64,000 bases of DNA from Actinostola sp. cb2023 (GCA_033675265.1 JAUJYZ010000974.1:1120001-1184000), one strand, 5' to 3'; positions 26,908-38,645 are shown, counted from the first letter of the stretch. Numbers and translations: made by a program. Notes: generated by a model not told the origin, from the letters alone.

Positions 26908-29900
26908 GAAAATGGGCATATTGGGACAGGAAAAAATGTCCGTTGTCCGTATTATCCGATCTCCGTATTAAACAGGTATATTTTATAGATATTTGTATGA
27001 GTTTCGGCAGGGACAGAACAACGTGTCCGTAATAACCGGGTGTCCGTATTAATCGGGTGTCCGTAAGGCCGGGGTTCTACTGTACTGAATAAAGATGTGT
27101 ATGTGTGTACGCATGCAATAAATTTAATTTAAACACATTTCAAGGGCAACTCTTAAGGTAATCAGAAACACTATAATAACATCAACAACTGCAAATCAAC
27201 AAGTGCCTTTACAACAGAGAGTTGGGATATTCTTATACGAATATACTGGGTCTACTACGCGGGGGGGGGGGGGGTTGGGGACTCCCATATATAAAGTGGT
27301 TGGGATGCTCGTCGTACCTCACCTTATTATCACTTATTTTCGTGTGTCTTTAATTTCGCGATTTTCACGTTTGAAAAAAACCCGCGAAATTAAAGACTCG
27401 CGAATAATAATTACGACGAAAATTAACGAAGCAAAACTTTGTCACGCAGTGATGTCTTGTATTGAATTGTTACATCATTTACCCAATTCAAAACAATATG
27501 TTTGTATACTGCACCGGATCATAATTTAAAAAAACGTGAAATTAAGTTCCCTTATACACATTTTTTTCTGCAAAATCGCGAAATCAAAGCCTCGTGAAAT
27601 ATGCCTCTGACATGTTCGCGAAATTAAGGACGCGCGAAAATAAGTGATACTAAGGTACCTTTTAGGGGTCCAGATCCGCGATTTGGTACCTCTTAGGGTG
27701 TCACAAATCTAAAAGGACCACAAAAGACTAAGCCGGTACCTTTTAGGGTGATATATTTAAAACGTTAAATATATTTCAAAGATCGCAACGTTTCCGATTA
27801 ATACTGATGAAGGCCATTGATTAATGGCCGAAACGTCTATATAAAAAAAACAGAAGTCAGAGACAAACACTGTATAATCAATAATGTACCTTTTAGGGTG
27901 TTTGTCAGTAAATTTGATACCCGAGACAAGATAATGACAACTGGAATGACAGTTATAGCTTTTGTCACTTTAGAGTTGGTACCTTTTAGGGGTAAAAATT
28001 ATTTGTTGCCACACCCACCTGGACAAGACTCGGATACCTTTTAGGGGTAAATTTCAAAATTTCCGACGAGCATCCCAACCACTTTATATATGGGAGTCCC
28101 ACCGAGACGTTTGCCGGTCTTTAGCAGGTCATCAGTCAACATAAAATGCATTAAAATTGTGTAAAAGAAGACAGTGTGTATTTTGTCCTTTGTCCTAAAC
28201 AGGTTCCTAAAATAGAGGGTGTTGTCCTAGACAGGGTAGGTAATTTAGATTTTTTTGTCCTAAACAGGGTCAGGGTTTCAAACCCTCAGCGGCACCCCTA
28301 TACCCAAACATGGGTCAAGTACCCCCAGGGTGTATATACTGTGTATTTCAATCAATCGCTAGACATCCCGACCCCCACCCCCTTGACCAACATGCTGTTC
28401 AAGGTATTATGCAAATTATATTCACAGTGACCCGAGAACGTGTTTAGAAGATATTTCCAGAAATCTTGCTAACCTATTTCGCTTAACAACAGTAGAGGAA
28501 CAAGAATGTAAAGGAATATTCAAGTTATGAACAGTTTTGACGGCTGGATAATTCAACCGTATTTCAGAATCCAAGTGTCAAATATTCAACGCACACATAA
28601 CAGCATAATATGTCATGCAATGATATCCCGATGCATTGCAAGCATAGAAACGAGAAAATGTATGTTGTTTAACAGTTATACATGGCTCTGAAGTTAACAG
28701 AAACATTGTACGGATATTTTACCAATTGTCACGTGGTCACGCAATCACCGTTTTTGATGTTTTTCGAGTGGTGAATAAAAGAGTTTTCTCAGAAGCAAAA
28801 CGTCAATAATTATTGCCCAAATAAAACTTTCAAGATTCCAAAACTATATCATCTTCTTAGTATGTAGCTGCAATATTATAAAATTTGGATCACTGGCACA
28901 TTTTTGACCCACCGGTTGGATTTTCCAAATAGTGCACTTTGATTTGGAATTTATTGGACTTCTTAAACTCGCTCAATGTTTATGATATTAAGCCTAGAGA
29001 TCAAGGAAGAGTTATACAATACAGCGATGGTGTTGAAATATTTCTGTTAATTTTAGTTTTGATATACGAATGGAATGAATTTGATGCATTTTCACTCCGC
29101 CGACAGTCATTACATGGCGTCTGAAGCCAAAATAGTTTTTTTCGATTTTCTCCAAAACAAATAAATATTTTCCCAAACAAACTACACAGCGTTTATATTC
29201 AGACCAAGGGCTACTCATATGCAAAGTTAGAGCGAATTCCATTTTTGTGATTTTTGCCACCATATTGGGTTTTTGTTTGATAATTGTACGGCCTTACACT
29301 TAAGTAGTTCAATATTTTTAAGTCTTCAGTAAACTTTACAATATGTCAGCAAGTCAGTGCAGTTATTGAAAATATTCTTTATTAGTGTTGTGGAGATTGA
29401 AACCAAATTTGTCACATTTCTTTTTCAATTTGAGAACATTTTCTTTGCTATTTAAAATATAAATATATATTGTGTTGAGCTAAGTGTTCTGACCACGGTT
29501 AATAATAAAACTAGTCGTTTCTAATAGAAAGTGAAGTGCTGCGAGGTGAATTATTTACAGGTTGAATGTAACTGTGCACATTCATTCTACATTTCAGCAA
29601 ATGACATGAGATATTTTAAAGTTCACTTATATGTTTGGGCTTCCTGTGCTTCAAATTGGTGACACGTGACTTCTGTCGAGTGATAAAACATGAATTTATT
29701 TCGCTTGATAATACACATCTTCCTTTACTCATAATACACATCTTCCTTTAATCAAAAGCCAGTCTTAAATATTAGTACATACTACACTGAAGTATATAGG
29801 GTGCTGAATATTATACACAGTAGTATTTTAGTCCAACTGGAAACAGTCAATGTGAGGTAAAATAAAGTATTTGCTGTCATCTTAGAACGAACTTTGACGG

Positions 29901-32900
29901 CTTCTGCTCCATTAAATTACCTTGAACATATACCGGTAGATGAATAAAAATTGAACATATAGATTATAGATGTGTAGACCGATCACGACCAGCTACCGGT
30001 ATTCGTTTGTTTATCAGTTCTAGTACCATTATCAGTCATGGCGAACTTTCGTCATCCCCCGTACACGACTGGTAGACAATCTTGCCAAATATTCACTGTT
30101 TAACATGTTGAGCTTTCGCTTTCTTTTCCGAGTGTAAGTACAATGCAACCAAGGAAAACATATATCACTTTGAGCGGCCATGTTGTTGTTATTACCACTG
30201 CTGATCATAAATACTGCGGGCTCCGAAAATCATCGGGAATGAATGAATGACTAACACAAATCTTGATTTGCAGCCAATATGAAAATCTGCCACAGGAACC
30301 CCATCTCAGCACAGGAAGCCCACCAGATTAGTTTCGCTGCTCGCTTCGCTTGCAGCAAAAATGAACATAAATAAATAAATGAATAAAGCTTTACTTTGTG
30401 TAATATTGTAGGCACCAGTATTGTTTGCCAAAGCAGCACAAATCTTTATCAATGAGCTGTCACTGCGAGCGTGGATTCATACAGAAGACAATAAAAGAAG
30501 AACATTGCAGGTAGGTTATCATATCCATACATTTGTACATGTATATAGAGTAAGCATATGGGTATTTTGTCTGCGCATGCGTGAACACACATTGACCAGT
30601 GACGTCTGGAACCATTTTCCAGCTCGATAGCTCATTTTAAGGATATTTTGTAGGAGATCTACGTGTTTCTAAAGTTTAAACGTCATGAAAATTTACTCAT
30701 TTTTAAAGACGATAAACACTTCTTCCCCTGGGTATATCTTTGGCCGCTGTTATTTCTTTTGATGGCGAGATATTTTATATTGAAATGCGACTGTGTGTTT
30801 GGAGTTGGATGTTCAGCGTCAATTATTTCTACAATCAAGTATTCTACAGCACTGGATTAACGCTTGGTAATTGTGATGCAAGTAAACTTTTAGAATTTTA
30901 ATGAAATGATCTTTCAGGTGAACGCGATTTTGAGCTATGGCCCGGTGAATATGTAGAAGTGTTCAATTTAGGTCGAACTTTAACGAGATATTTCTTGAAA
31001 TTTTTACCGACCCCCAAGTTGGAGATAATTACCACAGCATTCATTCCTTTATATAATTTCAGTTTTTATAGAGAATGGGGCTTCAAAAAATGTATAGCTG
31101 TCAGATTTAATAGATTCTTCTCACCCTATACTCGGTGTAATGGCGGAATTGATGTTTTGTGTTACTTCTCAAAGCCATGGTTCTATCATATCTTCGTCTA
31201 TTTCCTTATTCTAAGTCTTTGAAGGTATAAATGAGAGAACAGACTTTGCAGAAAAATTAGTTGTTAAGAAAATTAAAACTTGTTTCCACTGTTTTGCATT
31301 GCAATAGTTTTGCTTACCATTTACGGGACTCGCGACGAGCAGAAATGTGGACTCCAAGCATTCAAGTCAAATTATCTTTCGATTTCTACCGACCCCCAAG
31401 CTGCTTAATGTTACGGAGGCGAAGATTATTCAATAGTCATTCCATTCATCACAATAAATGACTTTCAAAAAATGCATAGCTCCTGCTATGAATGTTCAAA
31501 GTGCATGTATACGACGAAGACGACAGCCATTGTCAGTTTAGCTTGTCATGTCTGGACCTCCCTCTCCTTGCAATATGCAACTCATAATGCATCGTAAATA
31601 CTGGTTATGACAACTGCAGCATGCCTTCAGCATTGATAAAATAGAATCCATCATTTTAGAGTTGTATATGTTCATATAGACAAGTTAATTAATAAATATT
31701 TGAGATAGAACTTCGCCATCTTGTTTGTTATTCCTGGTATTTAAATTAGCGCGGGATGGCGCGGGATATATGTGCGTGTCAGAGGGTCTTTGTGTTCATG
31801 TTGGCATTTCACGCATGCGCAGACAAAATGCCCATGTGCTTATAGAGTAAAGACACTGTGCAACATAAATAGTGATTTTTCAAAAAAAAAATTATATTGT
31901 TTAATTAGCCAGTGCTATTTGGTACAGTATGTGGTTCTAATTGTGAACACTGTTCAGTTAATGTGTACCCTGGTTACCAGAGGCTATTATTTTATCTCTC
32001 TCGATCAGCCATAGGTGCTCTCGTAGAGTTTAGAGAGAGATAAAATAATAGTCTCTGCTACCCAGGGTACACATTAACTGAACAGTGTTCACAATTAGAA
32101 CCGTTCACAATTAGAACCACATTCTGTACTATTTAGTGCAAAACATTGCACAGTTTTAATAGTGTTTACAAGTGCTCTACATGTATGGATGTTACCTTCC
32201 ATTCGTGAGGGACTTGAGCTGTGAAGAACGAAGAGACAACATAATACCGGCCAGCTCAGAATTTGTATAAACGGCTGGTTAAGACGGTTGAGAGTGCTAG
32301 CAAAATCGAAAAAACATATTTAGATTTATTATTATTAGAATTAGATTTTGGGGAACTACATGTACTTTACGTGAGTTATTTTGACAGCTGAACTTGCCCC
32401 TTGACCTCCGGTGCTTCCTGATTGGTTTGTGATTTGTAATCTCTCGTGGTCAGACTAGTTGTCTCCTTCTCCACATTCTCGACATGGACCAACAAAAAAA
32501 AAATAGTTGTGTTTTCCACCTCGTGCCCGGCCTTAGACCTGGGCACGAGTAATAACTTCTTGAATATTTTGTGTATAGTAACACCCTTTTCCAATTATGG
32601 CGATCTTAAACATGTGTATGTAAATTTGTTACCTCGTCCCAATCAGGGCTTTTCAGAGATAAGAGGAGAAACATACACCTATTCCAAATATCGTTGTCCG
32701 GGCCGAAAGCAACAAGCAAGAAGCTGACGACCGCAAAGGACTTTGGGAATCTCCTAATTAATATATTTATCCGTGGTACTTGAGAAGTTATCCCTACGAG
32801 CGTTGAAAAGCAATCATTTGGAACTATTCAGCCATTCAGCCATTCAGCCACTGTTAAATGTACCCTCGTGAAATAAAGTTTATTATTATTATTATTTGAA

Positions 32901-35900
32901 AATGCATTTGTCAAAATGTCTACGGATGAATAAATAAATAAGGAGAGAGTCCCAATGCCCTTTGCTGTCGTCAGCTTCTTGCTTTAGGCAGGGAAAACAA
33001 TTTTTGGAATAGGTGTATAACATATATAGCACATAGTATTCTTTCATATGGCAGAAGCAATTTCTACTGGGAATGTTTTAGTTTGTCTATCTAAAGGCAT
33101 GAATTCAGTCTATTAATTGTATACATTGATGGGATTAAGATACATGTAGATGTAGTTTAATGTCCACATCATTGCAGTCATATGGCTGAATTACGTTAAA
33201 TGTTACAATATATCAAATATAAAAGGAAAAAAAAACTAGTAATTGTTTAACATTTCAGTTTACAGTACTTGTCACTATTCACCATTCTTTCATTCTGATT
33301 GACAGCGCAATGACATCGCCTGTCACTATTCACCAATACTTTCATTCTGATTGACAGCGCAATGACATTGCCTGTCACTATTCACCAATCTTTCATTCTG
33401 ATTGACAGCGCAATGACATCGCCATGGCAATCACAAAGTTTGATCAGTTTGACTTCTTGATTGACATTGTTCCCAGAGATGAATTAAAGCCACCAAAACG
33501 TCAGGTAACAATAAAAGTACTCATTCCTAGTTGACAACAGTGCAGACAGATCATCATTTCTTCTCATCGTGACACAAGGCGCGTGAGGCCATTGATTTGA
33601 ATAATACTTTAAAATCCATGTAGGAGTAAAGTTCTCACAAAATGTTGTCAAATTTATCCCAAATTGAAGACAAATTATTTTAGAACCTCTGCTTTACATA
33701 CAGTTGAACCCGTATTAAATGATCACCATCAGCAAATTGGCAAGTGGCCACTTTTTGGACTTTATAACTGGCAGGGCTTTCATTAAATTTTAGAGTAGAA
33801 GGTTGTTTCAGAAAAGTAGGCGGCTGTGAGAATGTACATGTATACAGCAAGCAACGACTGGACACCCGATTCCCTGGGAGGGTCTGGAAGCATGCCACCA
33901 ACCCACCTACACCAACCCACCACTACACCAACCCACCTACACCAACCCACCACTACACCAACCCAGCACTACACCAACCCAGCACTACACCAACCCAGCA
34001 CTACACCAACCCAGCACTACACCAACCCACCACTACCCCAACCCACCACTACACCAACCCACCACTACACCAACCCACCTACACCAACCCAGCACTACAC
34101 CAACCCACCACTACACCAACCCACCTACACCAACCCACCACTACACCAACCCACCACTACACCAACCCACCTACACCAACCCACCACTACACCAACCCAC
34201 CACTACAACAACCCACCTACAACAACCCATCACTACACCAACCCACCTACACCAACCCAGCACTACACCAACCCACCACTACACCAACCCACCTATACCA
34301 ACCCACCACTACACCAACCCACCAACCCAGCACTACACCAACCCACCACTACACCAAGCCACCTACACCAACCCATCACTACACCAACCCACCTACACCA
34401 ACCCACCACTACACCAACCCACCACTACACCAACCCACCTACACCAAGCCATCACTACACCAACCCACCTACACCAACCCACCACTACACCAACCCACCA
34501 CTACACCAACCCACCTACACCAACCCACCACTACACCAACCCACCACTACACCAACCCACCACTACACCAACCCATCACTACACCAACCCATCACTACAC
34601 CAACCCACCTACACCAACCCACCACTACACCAACCCACCACTACACCAACCCACCACTACACCAACCCATCACTACACCAACCCATCACTACACCAACCC
34701 ACCACTACACCAACCCACCACTACACCAACCCACCACTACACCATCACTACACCAACCCACCTACACCAACCCACCACTACACCAACCCACCAACCCACC
34801 ACTACACCAAGCCACCTACACCAAGCCACCACTACACCAACCCACCTACACCAACCCAACACTACACCAACCCATCACTACACCAACCCACCACTACACC
34901 AACCCACCACTACCAACCCAGCAGTTGATCACCGGTAGCCACCTTCTATTGAAACCCCTGACAGGGGGTGGCTTCTTAAATGAGGTCTGACTATATACAT
35001 GTACAACTTGATTTGTGTCATATCAGTGAAATAAATCTCTTCCTAAACACAGGAAACCATTCGCCAAACAGTTGTTGCACCTGAGCAGGTTCAGTACTAC
35101 CTACAGTTAGCACAACACCACGCAGTGTCCATGCAACAACAACAACAGGGACAACAATCACAACAAGCACAAGCAATACCTGGACAAGTGCCTCAGCAAC
35201 AACAAGTTGCTGCAGCTGCAGCGGCGGCAGCTGCCAGTGCAACTACTCAAGCACAGGCCATCATTACTAGTGTACCTCAAGGGGTTGCACAGCAGATAGT
35301 TAGTATGACCACGGTGAGTACATGGGACACAGTTAGACCCTTGGGACCAAGCACAGGCCATCATTACTAGTGTACCTCAAGGGGCTGCACAGCAGATACA
35401 GTAGTTAGTATGACCACGGTGAGTACATAGGACACAGTTAGACCCTTGGGACCAAGCACAGGCCATTATTACTAGTGTACCTCAAGGGGTTGCACAGCAG
35501 ATAGTTAGTATGACCACGGTGAGTGCATGGGACACAGTTAGACCCTTGGGACCAAGCACAGGCCATTATTACTAGTGTACCTCAAGGGGTTGCACAACAG
35601 ATAGTTAGTATGACCACGGTGAGTACATGGGATACAGTTAGACCCTTGGGACCAAGCATAGGCCATTATTACTAGTGTACCTCAAGGGGTTAGCAGATAG
35701 TTAGTATGACCACGGTGAGTACATGGGACACAGTTAGACCCTTGGGACCAAGCACAGGCCATCATTACTAGTGTACCTCAAGGGGTTGCACAGCAGATAC
35801 AGTAGTTAGTATGACCACGGTGAATACATGGGACACAGTTAGACCCTTGGGACCAAGCATAGGGTCCTAACAGAAAGTTATAAACATACAGTACAGAGTT

Positions 35901-36583
35901 AAATCCCGAGACGTCTGTGACCGTGTATGGGAAGTTTGACTACTGTATATACATGTCCATACAATACACAAGTCAGAATGAATACAATTCAATGGTGACA
36001 CAATTCAGTGCTGATAGTTTGCTACTATTTTACTCAGAGCCAGCCACAGATGGTGCAGCAAACAGCAACACCAGACCAGGGAGATGTTCAATATACGGTA
36101 AGGAATATACTACGGTAAGGAATAGACTACGGTAAGGAATAGACTACGGTAAGGAATAGACTACGGTAAGGAATAGACTACGGTAAGGAATAGACTACGG
36201 TAAGGAATAGACTACGGTAAGGAATAGACTACGGTAATGAATAGACTACGGTAAGGAATAGACTACGGTAAGGAATATACTACGGTAAGGAATAGACTAC
36301 GGTAAGGAATAGACTACGGTAAGGAATATACTACGGTAAGGAATAGACTACGGTAAGGAATAGACTACGGTAAGGAATAGACTACGGTAAGGAATATACT
36401 ACGGTAAGGAATATACTACGGTAAGGAGACGATTGGCTTTGCGTTTTTCGGTAATTGATTCAGTAACTTTCGTAAAAATAAAAATAAATAATAATCTAAT
36501 GAATTTGATTGAATTTCCAGCAAATCCACTTTAATCCCGCCCAAATGCAATATCTGAGATTGCAGCAGCAGCAACTGCAAATA

Positions 36584-36614
<31 letters not shown>

Positions 36615-37145
36615 AAGTTGTAGTCACCCAACACCAACAAGTTGATCAAACTCAACAACAAGCACAACAAAACACCGCTCAACAACCTACTGAGTTTACC
36701 TTCACGTCAGGAGGACAGGTAAGTCGGTAGTTACCATGGGAACATGTTGCTGGGCAACGACAAGTAAGTCGGTAGTTACCATGGGAACATGTTGCTGGGC
36801 AACGACAGCTTTGGCTTTACACTGCAATTCGCTCACCATTTGATTAGATTTACTCTGTTCCCTAGGTGAAGGTTGTAAAGTAATTTTCTGTGTATTAACC
36901 ACTTTGCACAGATATATCAAATCCAGCAAAACCCGCACTCTGGCACGGCAACAGCAGTCGCTATAGCAACAGCGCCTCAACCGCAACCGCAACCGCAACC
37001 GCAACCGCAGCAGCAACAAGCTTTTATTCAGCAGCAAACTGCAGAGCAGACAACATTACCGACCACCGAAACCCAACAACAACAACAACATCCGCAACAA
37101 CAACAACAACAACAACAACAACAGCAGCAGCAGCAGCAGCAATGA
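22210..37145 (+). CDS. NFYC: Nuclear transcription factor Y subunit gamma
   Basis: Ten exons: 22210-22233, 24526-24600, 24701-24772, 25001-25015, 30412-30510, 33409-33504, 35053-35313, 36038-36097, 36521-36718 and 36912-37145. They total 1134 nt, or 377 aa, with every junction in phase 0. The histone-fold domain spans about residues 41-120 ([66 protein letters not shown]). It pairs with NF-YB, and the dimer recruits NF-YA to bind CCAAT boxes. The C-terminal two thirds are glutamine-rich transactivation sequence with long CAA/CAG runs in exons 9 and 10. Exon 4 is a 15-nt microexon (MISAE). Four exon-intron junctions are tandemly multiplied (see separate entries); only one copy of each keeps the frame. 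The introns are crowded with transposons. No AATAAA precedes the foldback that starts at 37198. Confidence 0.96.
25194..25350. mobile_element. Palindromic MITE (GCACGAAAGATGAATAGCGC)
   Basis: Left GTTGCACGAAAGATGAATAG and right CTATTCACCTTTCGTGCAAC are inverted. The middle holds mirrored ATCCAATGGATAA blocks. It lies in NFYC intron 4, just outside the TTAA foldback. Confidence 0.7.
26571..27082. mobile_element. Pogo/Tigger-like MITE
   Basis: The left CAGTGGAACTCGGTTAATAC and right GGGGTTCTACTG are inverted and flanked by TA on both sides, with further mirrored TACGGACACC blocks near each end. This CAGTRGAAC...GGACACC layout is typical of Tc1/mariner pogo-type elements. An (ATT)n run at 26857-26907 lies inside. 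Confidence 0.7.
26857..26907 (+). repeat. (ATT)n microsatellite
   Basis: About 17 uninterrupted ATT triplets inside the pogo-like MITE. Confidence 0.95.
27260..28105. mobile_element. G-tract foldback with repeated GGTACCTTTTAGGG motif
   Basis: Left GGGGACTCCCATATATAAAG and right CTTTATATATGGGAGTCCCA are inverted over about 40 bp including GGTTGGGATGCTCGTCG. Inside, the motif GGTACCTTTTAGGG or a one-base variant recurs at 27654, 27685, 27735, 27885, 27978 and 28033. A further inverted pair (CACTTATTTTCG at about 27330 and CGAAAATAAGTG at about 27635) suggests another nested MITE. Confidence 0.6.
28185..28330 (+). repeat. Dispersed repeat, second copy
   Basis: GTCCTAAACAGG is repeated with a TTTAGATTTTTTTGTCCTA block and GGGTTTCAAACCCTCAGC, matching 9338-9530 in inverse orientation. 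Confidence 0.45.
31930..32118. mobile_element. Palindromic MITE in NFYC intron 5
   Basis: GGTTCTAATTGTGAACACTG on the left is mirrored by CAGTGTTCACAATTAGAACC on the right. Arms of about 75 bp include mirrored ATTTTATCTCTCTC and GAGAGATAAAAT. The outermost GTTCACAATTAGAACC block is duplicated at the right end. Confidence 0.75.
33254..33421 (+). repeat. Tandem triplication of the NFYC exon 6 splice acceptor
   Basis: A 51-52-bp unit holding CTGTCACTATTCACCA, the pyrimidine-rich tract, TTGACAG and the first bases of the exon occurs three times. The acceptor-exon joins are at 33306, 33358 and 33409. Only 33409 continues into the NFYC frame; the two upstream copies run into an in-frame TGA (TTC TGA; GAT TGA) inside the next copy. 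Confidence 0.9.
33898..34921 (+). repeat. 1-kb minisatellite (CCACCACTACACCAACCCA) in NFYC intron 6
   Basis: About a kilobase built from CACTACACCAACCCA and CCTACACCAACCCA units in irregular order. It yields a spurious 370-codon frame of His/Thr/Pro/Asn repeats. It has no relation to the NFYC frame and no splice context. Confidence 0.95.
35246..35872 (+). repeat. Tandem array of NFYC exon 7 end plus splice donor (6 copies)
   Basis: The last roughly 57 bp of exon 7 and the first roughly 45 bp of the intron form a 96-105-bp unit. ACCACG|GTGAGT donors recur at 35314, 35419, 35519, 35619 and 35715, and a weakened GTGAAT at 35820. Each unit has CACAG or CATAG ahead of the exon-like part. Copies at 35462-35518 and 35562-35618 are intact 57-nt, phase-0 blocks. 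Copies 2, 5 and 6 are broken by small indels. Confidence 0.93.
36091..36427 (+). repeat. 20-fold tandem array of the NFYC exon 8 splice donor (17-bp unit)
   Basis: Units of GGTAAGGAATAGACTAC or GGTAAGGAATATACTAC repeat at an exact 17-bp period. The first GT is the true exon 8 donor at 36098 and the twentieth is at 36421; one copy reads GGTAATG. Use of any later donor brings a frameshift or an in-frame TAA. Confidence 0.95.
36719..36807 (+). repeat. Duplicated segment at the NFYC exon 9 donor
   Basis: AAGTCGGTAGTTACCATGGG and the following ATGTTGCTGGGCAACGACA occur twice in direct succession, starting at the exon 9 donor (36719). The second copy reads CAAGTAAGTCGG, which keeps a donor-like GTAAGT. 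Confidence 0.85.
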
Positions 37146-37197
37146 GGTGAGGCATACCGTCTGCTTGGCTTACGTTGACTCACTAAACAAGTTAGCA

Positions 37198-38622
37198 CTA
37201 AATAGTATCGGTTTAATAGAGTACCGAAGTGAGACGTCACGAAAACAATAATTTTCGCTTTATCAACTTTCGATCCCCGAAAGAACATCAAAAGAAGCTT
37301 ACATGCCAAATTTGACGGCAACCGGTTAAATAGGGGAGTAACTAACTGTCGTGGGTCGTGGGTCGTGGGTACCAAGTCGTGGGTCGTGGGTACCATGTCG
37401 TGGGTCGTGGGTACCAAGTCGTGGGTCGTGGGTACCGATTATTATTATTTTGATAAACAGCAAAGGACCATGAACGAAATATGCTCCTAGTATACACTTG
37501 ATCTGTAAAAGATCTAGTCAGTCAAAGTATAATCATGCCGTATAATATACAACGAAAATATGATGATAAAAGGCCGATACTGCGTAGAAAACTTGACATG
37601 ATGCATCCCAAAAGAGTGAACGGATGCAACACAAATCGGAAAACCGTGATCCGCGGAATTGGAACTCACTTGAGCCACTGGTTCGCGTTGGTTGCTTATA
37701 CTATGTTTTGATGCTTCGCCGTGCTGATGGGGGTATCTTCGTTTTTTATAAAGTATACAGATCATTTGATTACGCTTCTTTATTAAAATAACTGGATAAA
37801 ACGAACAGATCAACCAAACAAAGTCTCGCGTTCTGTTTTGAATAACGCACTCGGCTCCGAAGACTTTATTGTAGTATTGTAGTCTTTTCATCTGGACAAC
37901 CTTTATGAGAATGACTGTATAATAATCGATGTTCGGGATAAAAATAATGATATAATTTTTACGTTCCTGAGCCATTGTGACGGAGACGTGCCTCGTAACG
38001 CTACAAAAATATAAATTCCGCGAAATTTGTATATTGTATATTATTATTATTATGTAAATGTCAAAATAAAAACAAATGTAGTCTTTTAATTACATAGCGC
38101 AATTCCTATGCGGATAGTCCGATTTCGAATGTCAAGACAGAACGCGCTTTGTTTCAGTTGATCTGTTCTTTTCCAGTCATTTAAAGAAGCATAATCAGGT
38201 CAGTTTGACTGACTTGATCTTTTACAGATCAAGTGTATACTAGGAGCATATTTCATTCATGGTCCTTTGCTGTTTATCAAAATAATAATAATCGGTATCC
38301 ACGACCCACGACTTGGTACCCACGACCCACGACATGGTACCCACGACCCACGACTTGGTACCCACGACCCACGACATGGTACCCACGACCCACGACAGTT
38401 AGTTACTCCCGTTAAATAGCAGCTGAGATATGGCGAGTTGAATTTATAATTTCCCCCCACAAATCACTGTAATTTCGGCTTGGTTAGCCGCTATTTAACC
38501 GATTGCTGTCAAATTCAGCGTGTAAGCTTCTTTATTGATGTTCTTTCGAAATCGGGGATCGAAAATTGATAAAGCGAAAATATTATTTTTATGACGTCAT
38601 CACTTTGTTACTCTATTAACGG
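37198..38622. mobile_element. 1.4-kb foldback element directly after the NFYC stop
   Basis: The arms run inward from about 37198 and 38622 with mirrored TTTCGCTTTATCAA, AAGAACATCAA, AAGAAGCTTACA and GGTTAAATAG blocks. These are followed by mirrored GTCGTGGGTCGTGGGTACCA repeats (37350-37434 and 38299-38398) and by ATGGTCCTTTGCTGTTTATC. The right arm has about 80 extra bp. The centre (about 37525-38200) encodes nothing recognisable. AATAAA at 38065 may serve as the NFYC polyA signal. Confidence 0.75.
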
Positions 38623-38645
38623 CGAGTTATTGGGATAAAATGGGG

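Larger units (their letters stand above)
25468..29303. mobile_element. 3.8-kb TTAA-flanked foldback element in NFYC intron 4
   Basis: Two arms of about 814 bp (25472-26285 and 28486-29299) are close inverted copies, so each arm encodes the same spurious 82-83-codon frame on opposite strands. TTAA stands at both outer edges, followed inward by GTGTAAGGCCGTACAATTAT. The 2.2-kb centre has no transposase and contains a pogo-like MITE (26571), a second foldback (27260) and a dispersed repeat (28185). It makes up most of intron 4. Confidence 0.85.

Noticed and set aside
25502..29263. Paired 82-83-codon conserved frames on opposite strands
   Set aside because: They are the same DNA in the two inverted arms of a foldback; conservation is from duplication, not selection on protein.
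33826..34938. 370-codon open frame, the longest in the window
   Set aside because: It is translation of the CCACCACTACACCAACCCA minisatellite inside an NFYC intron, with no domain and no splice context.
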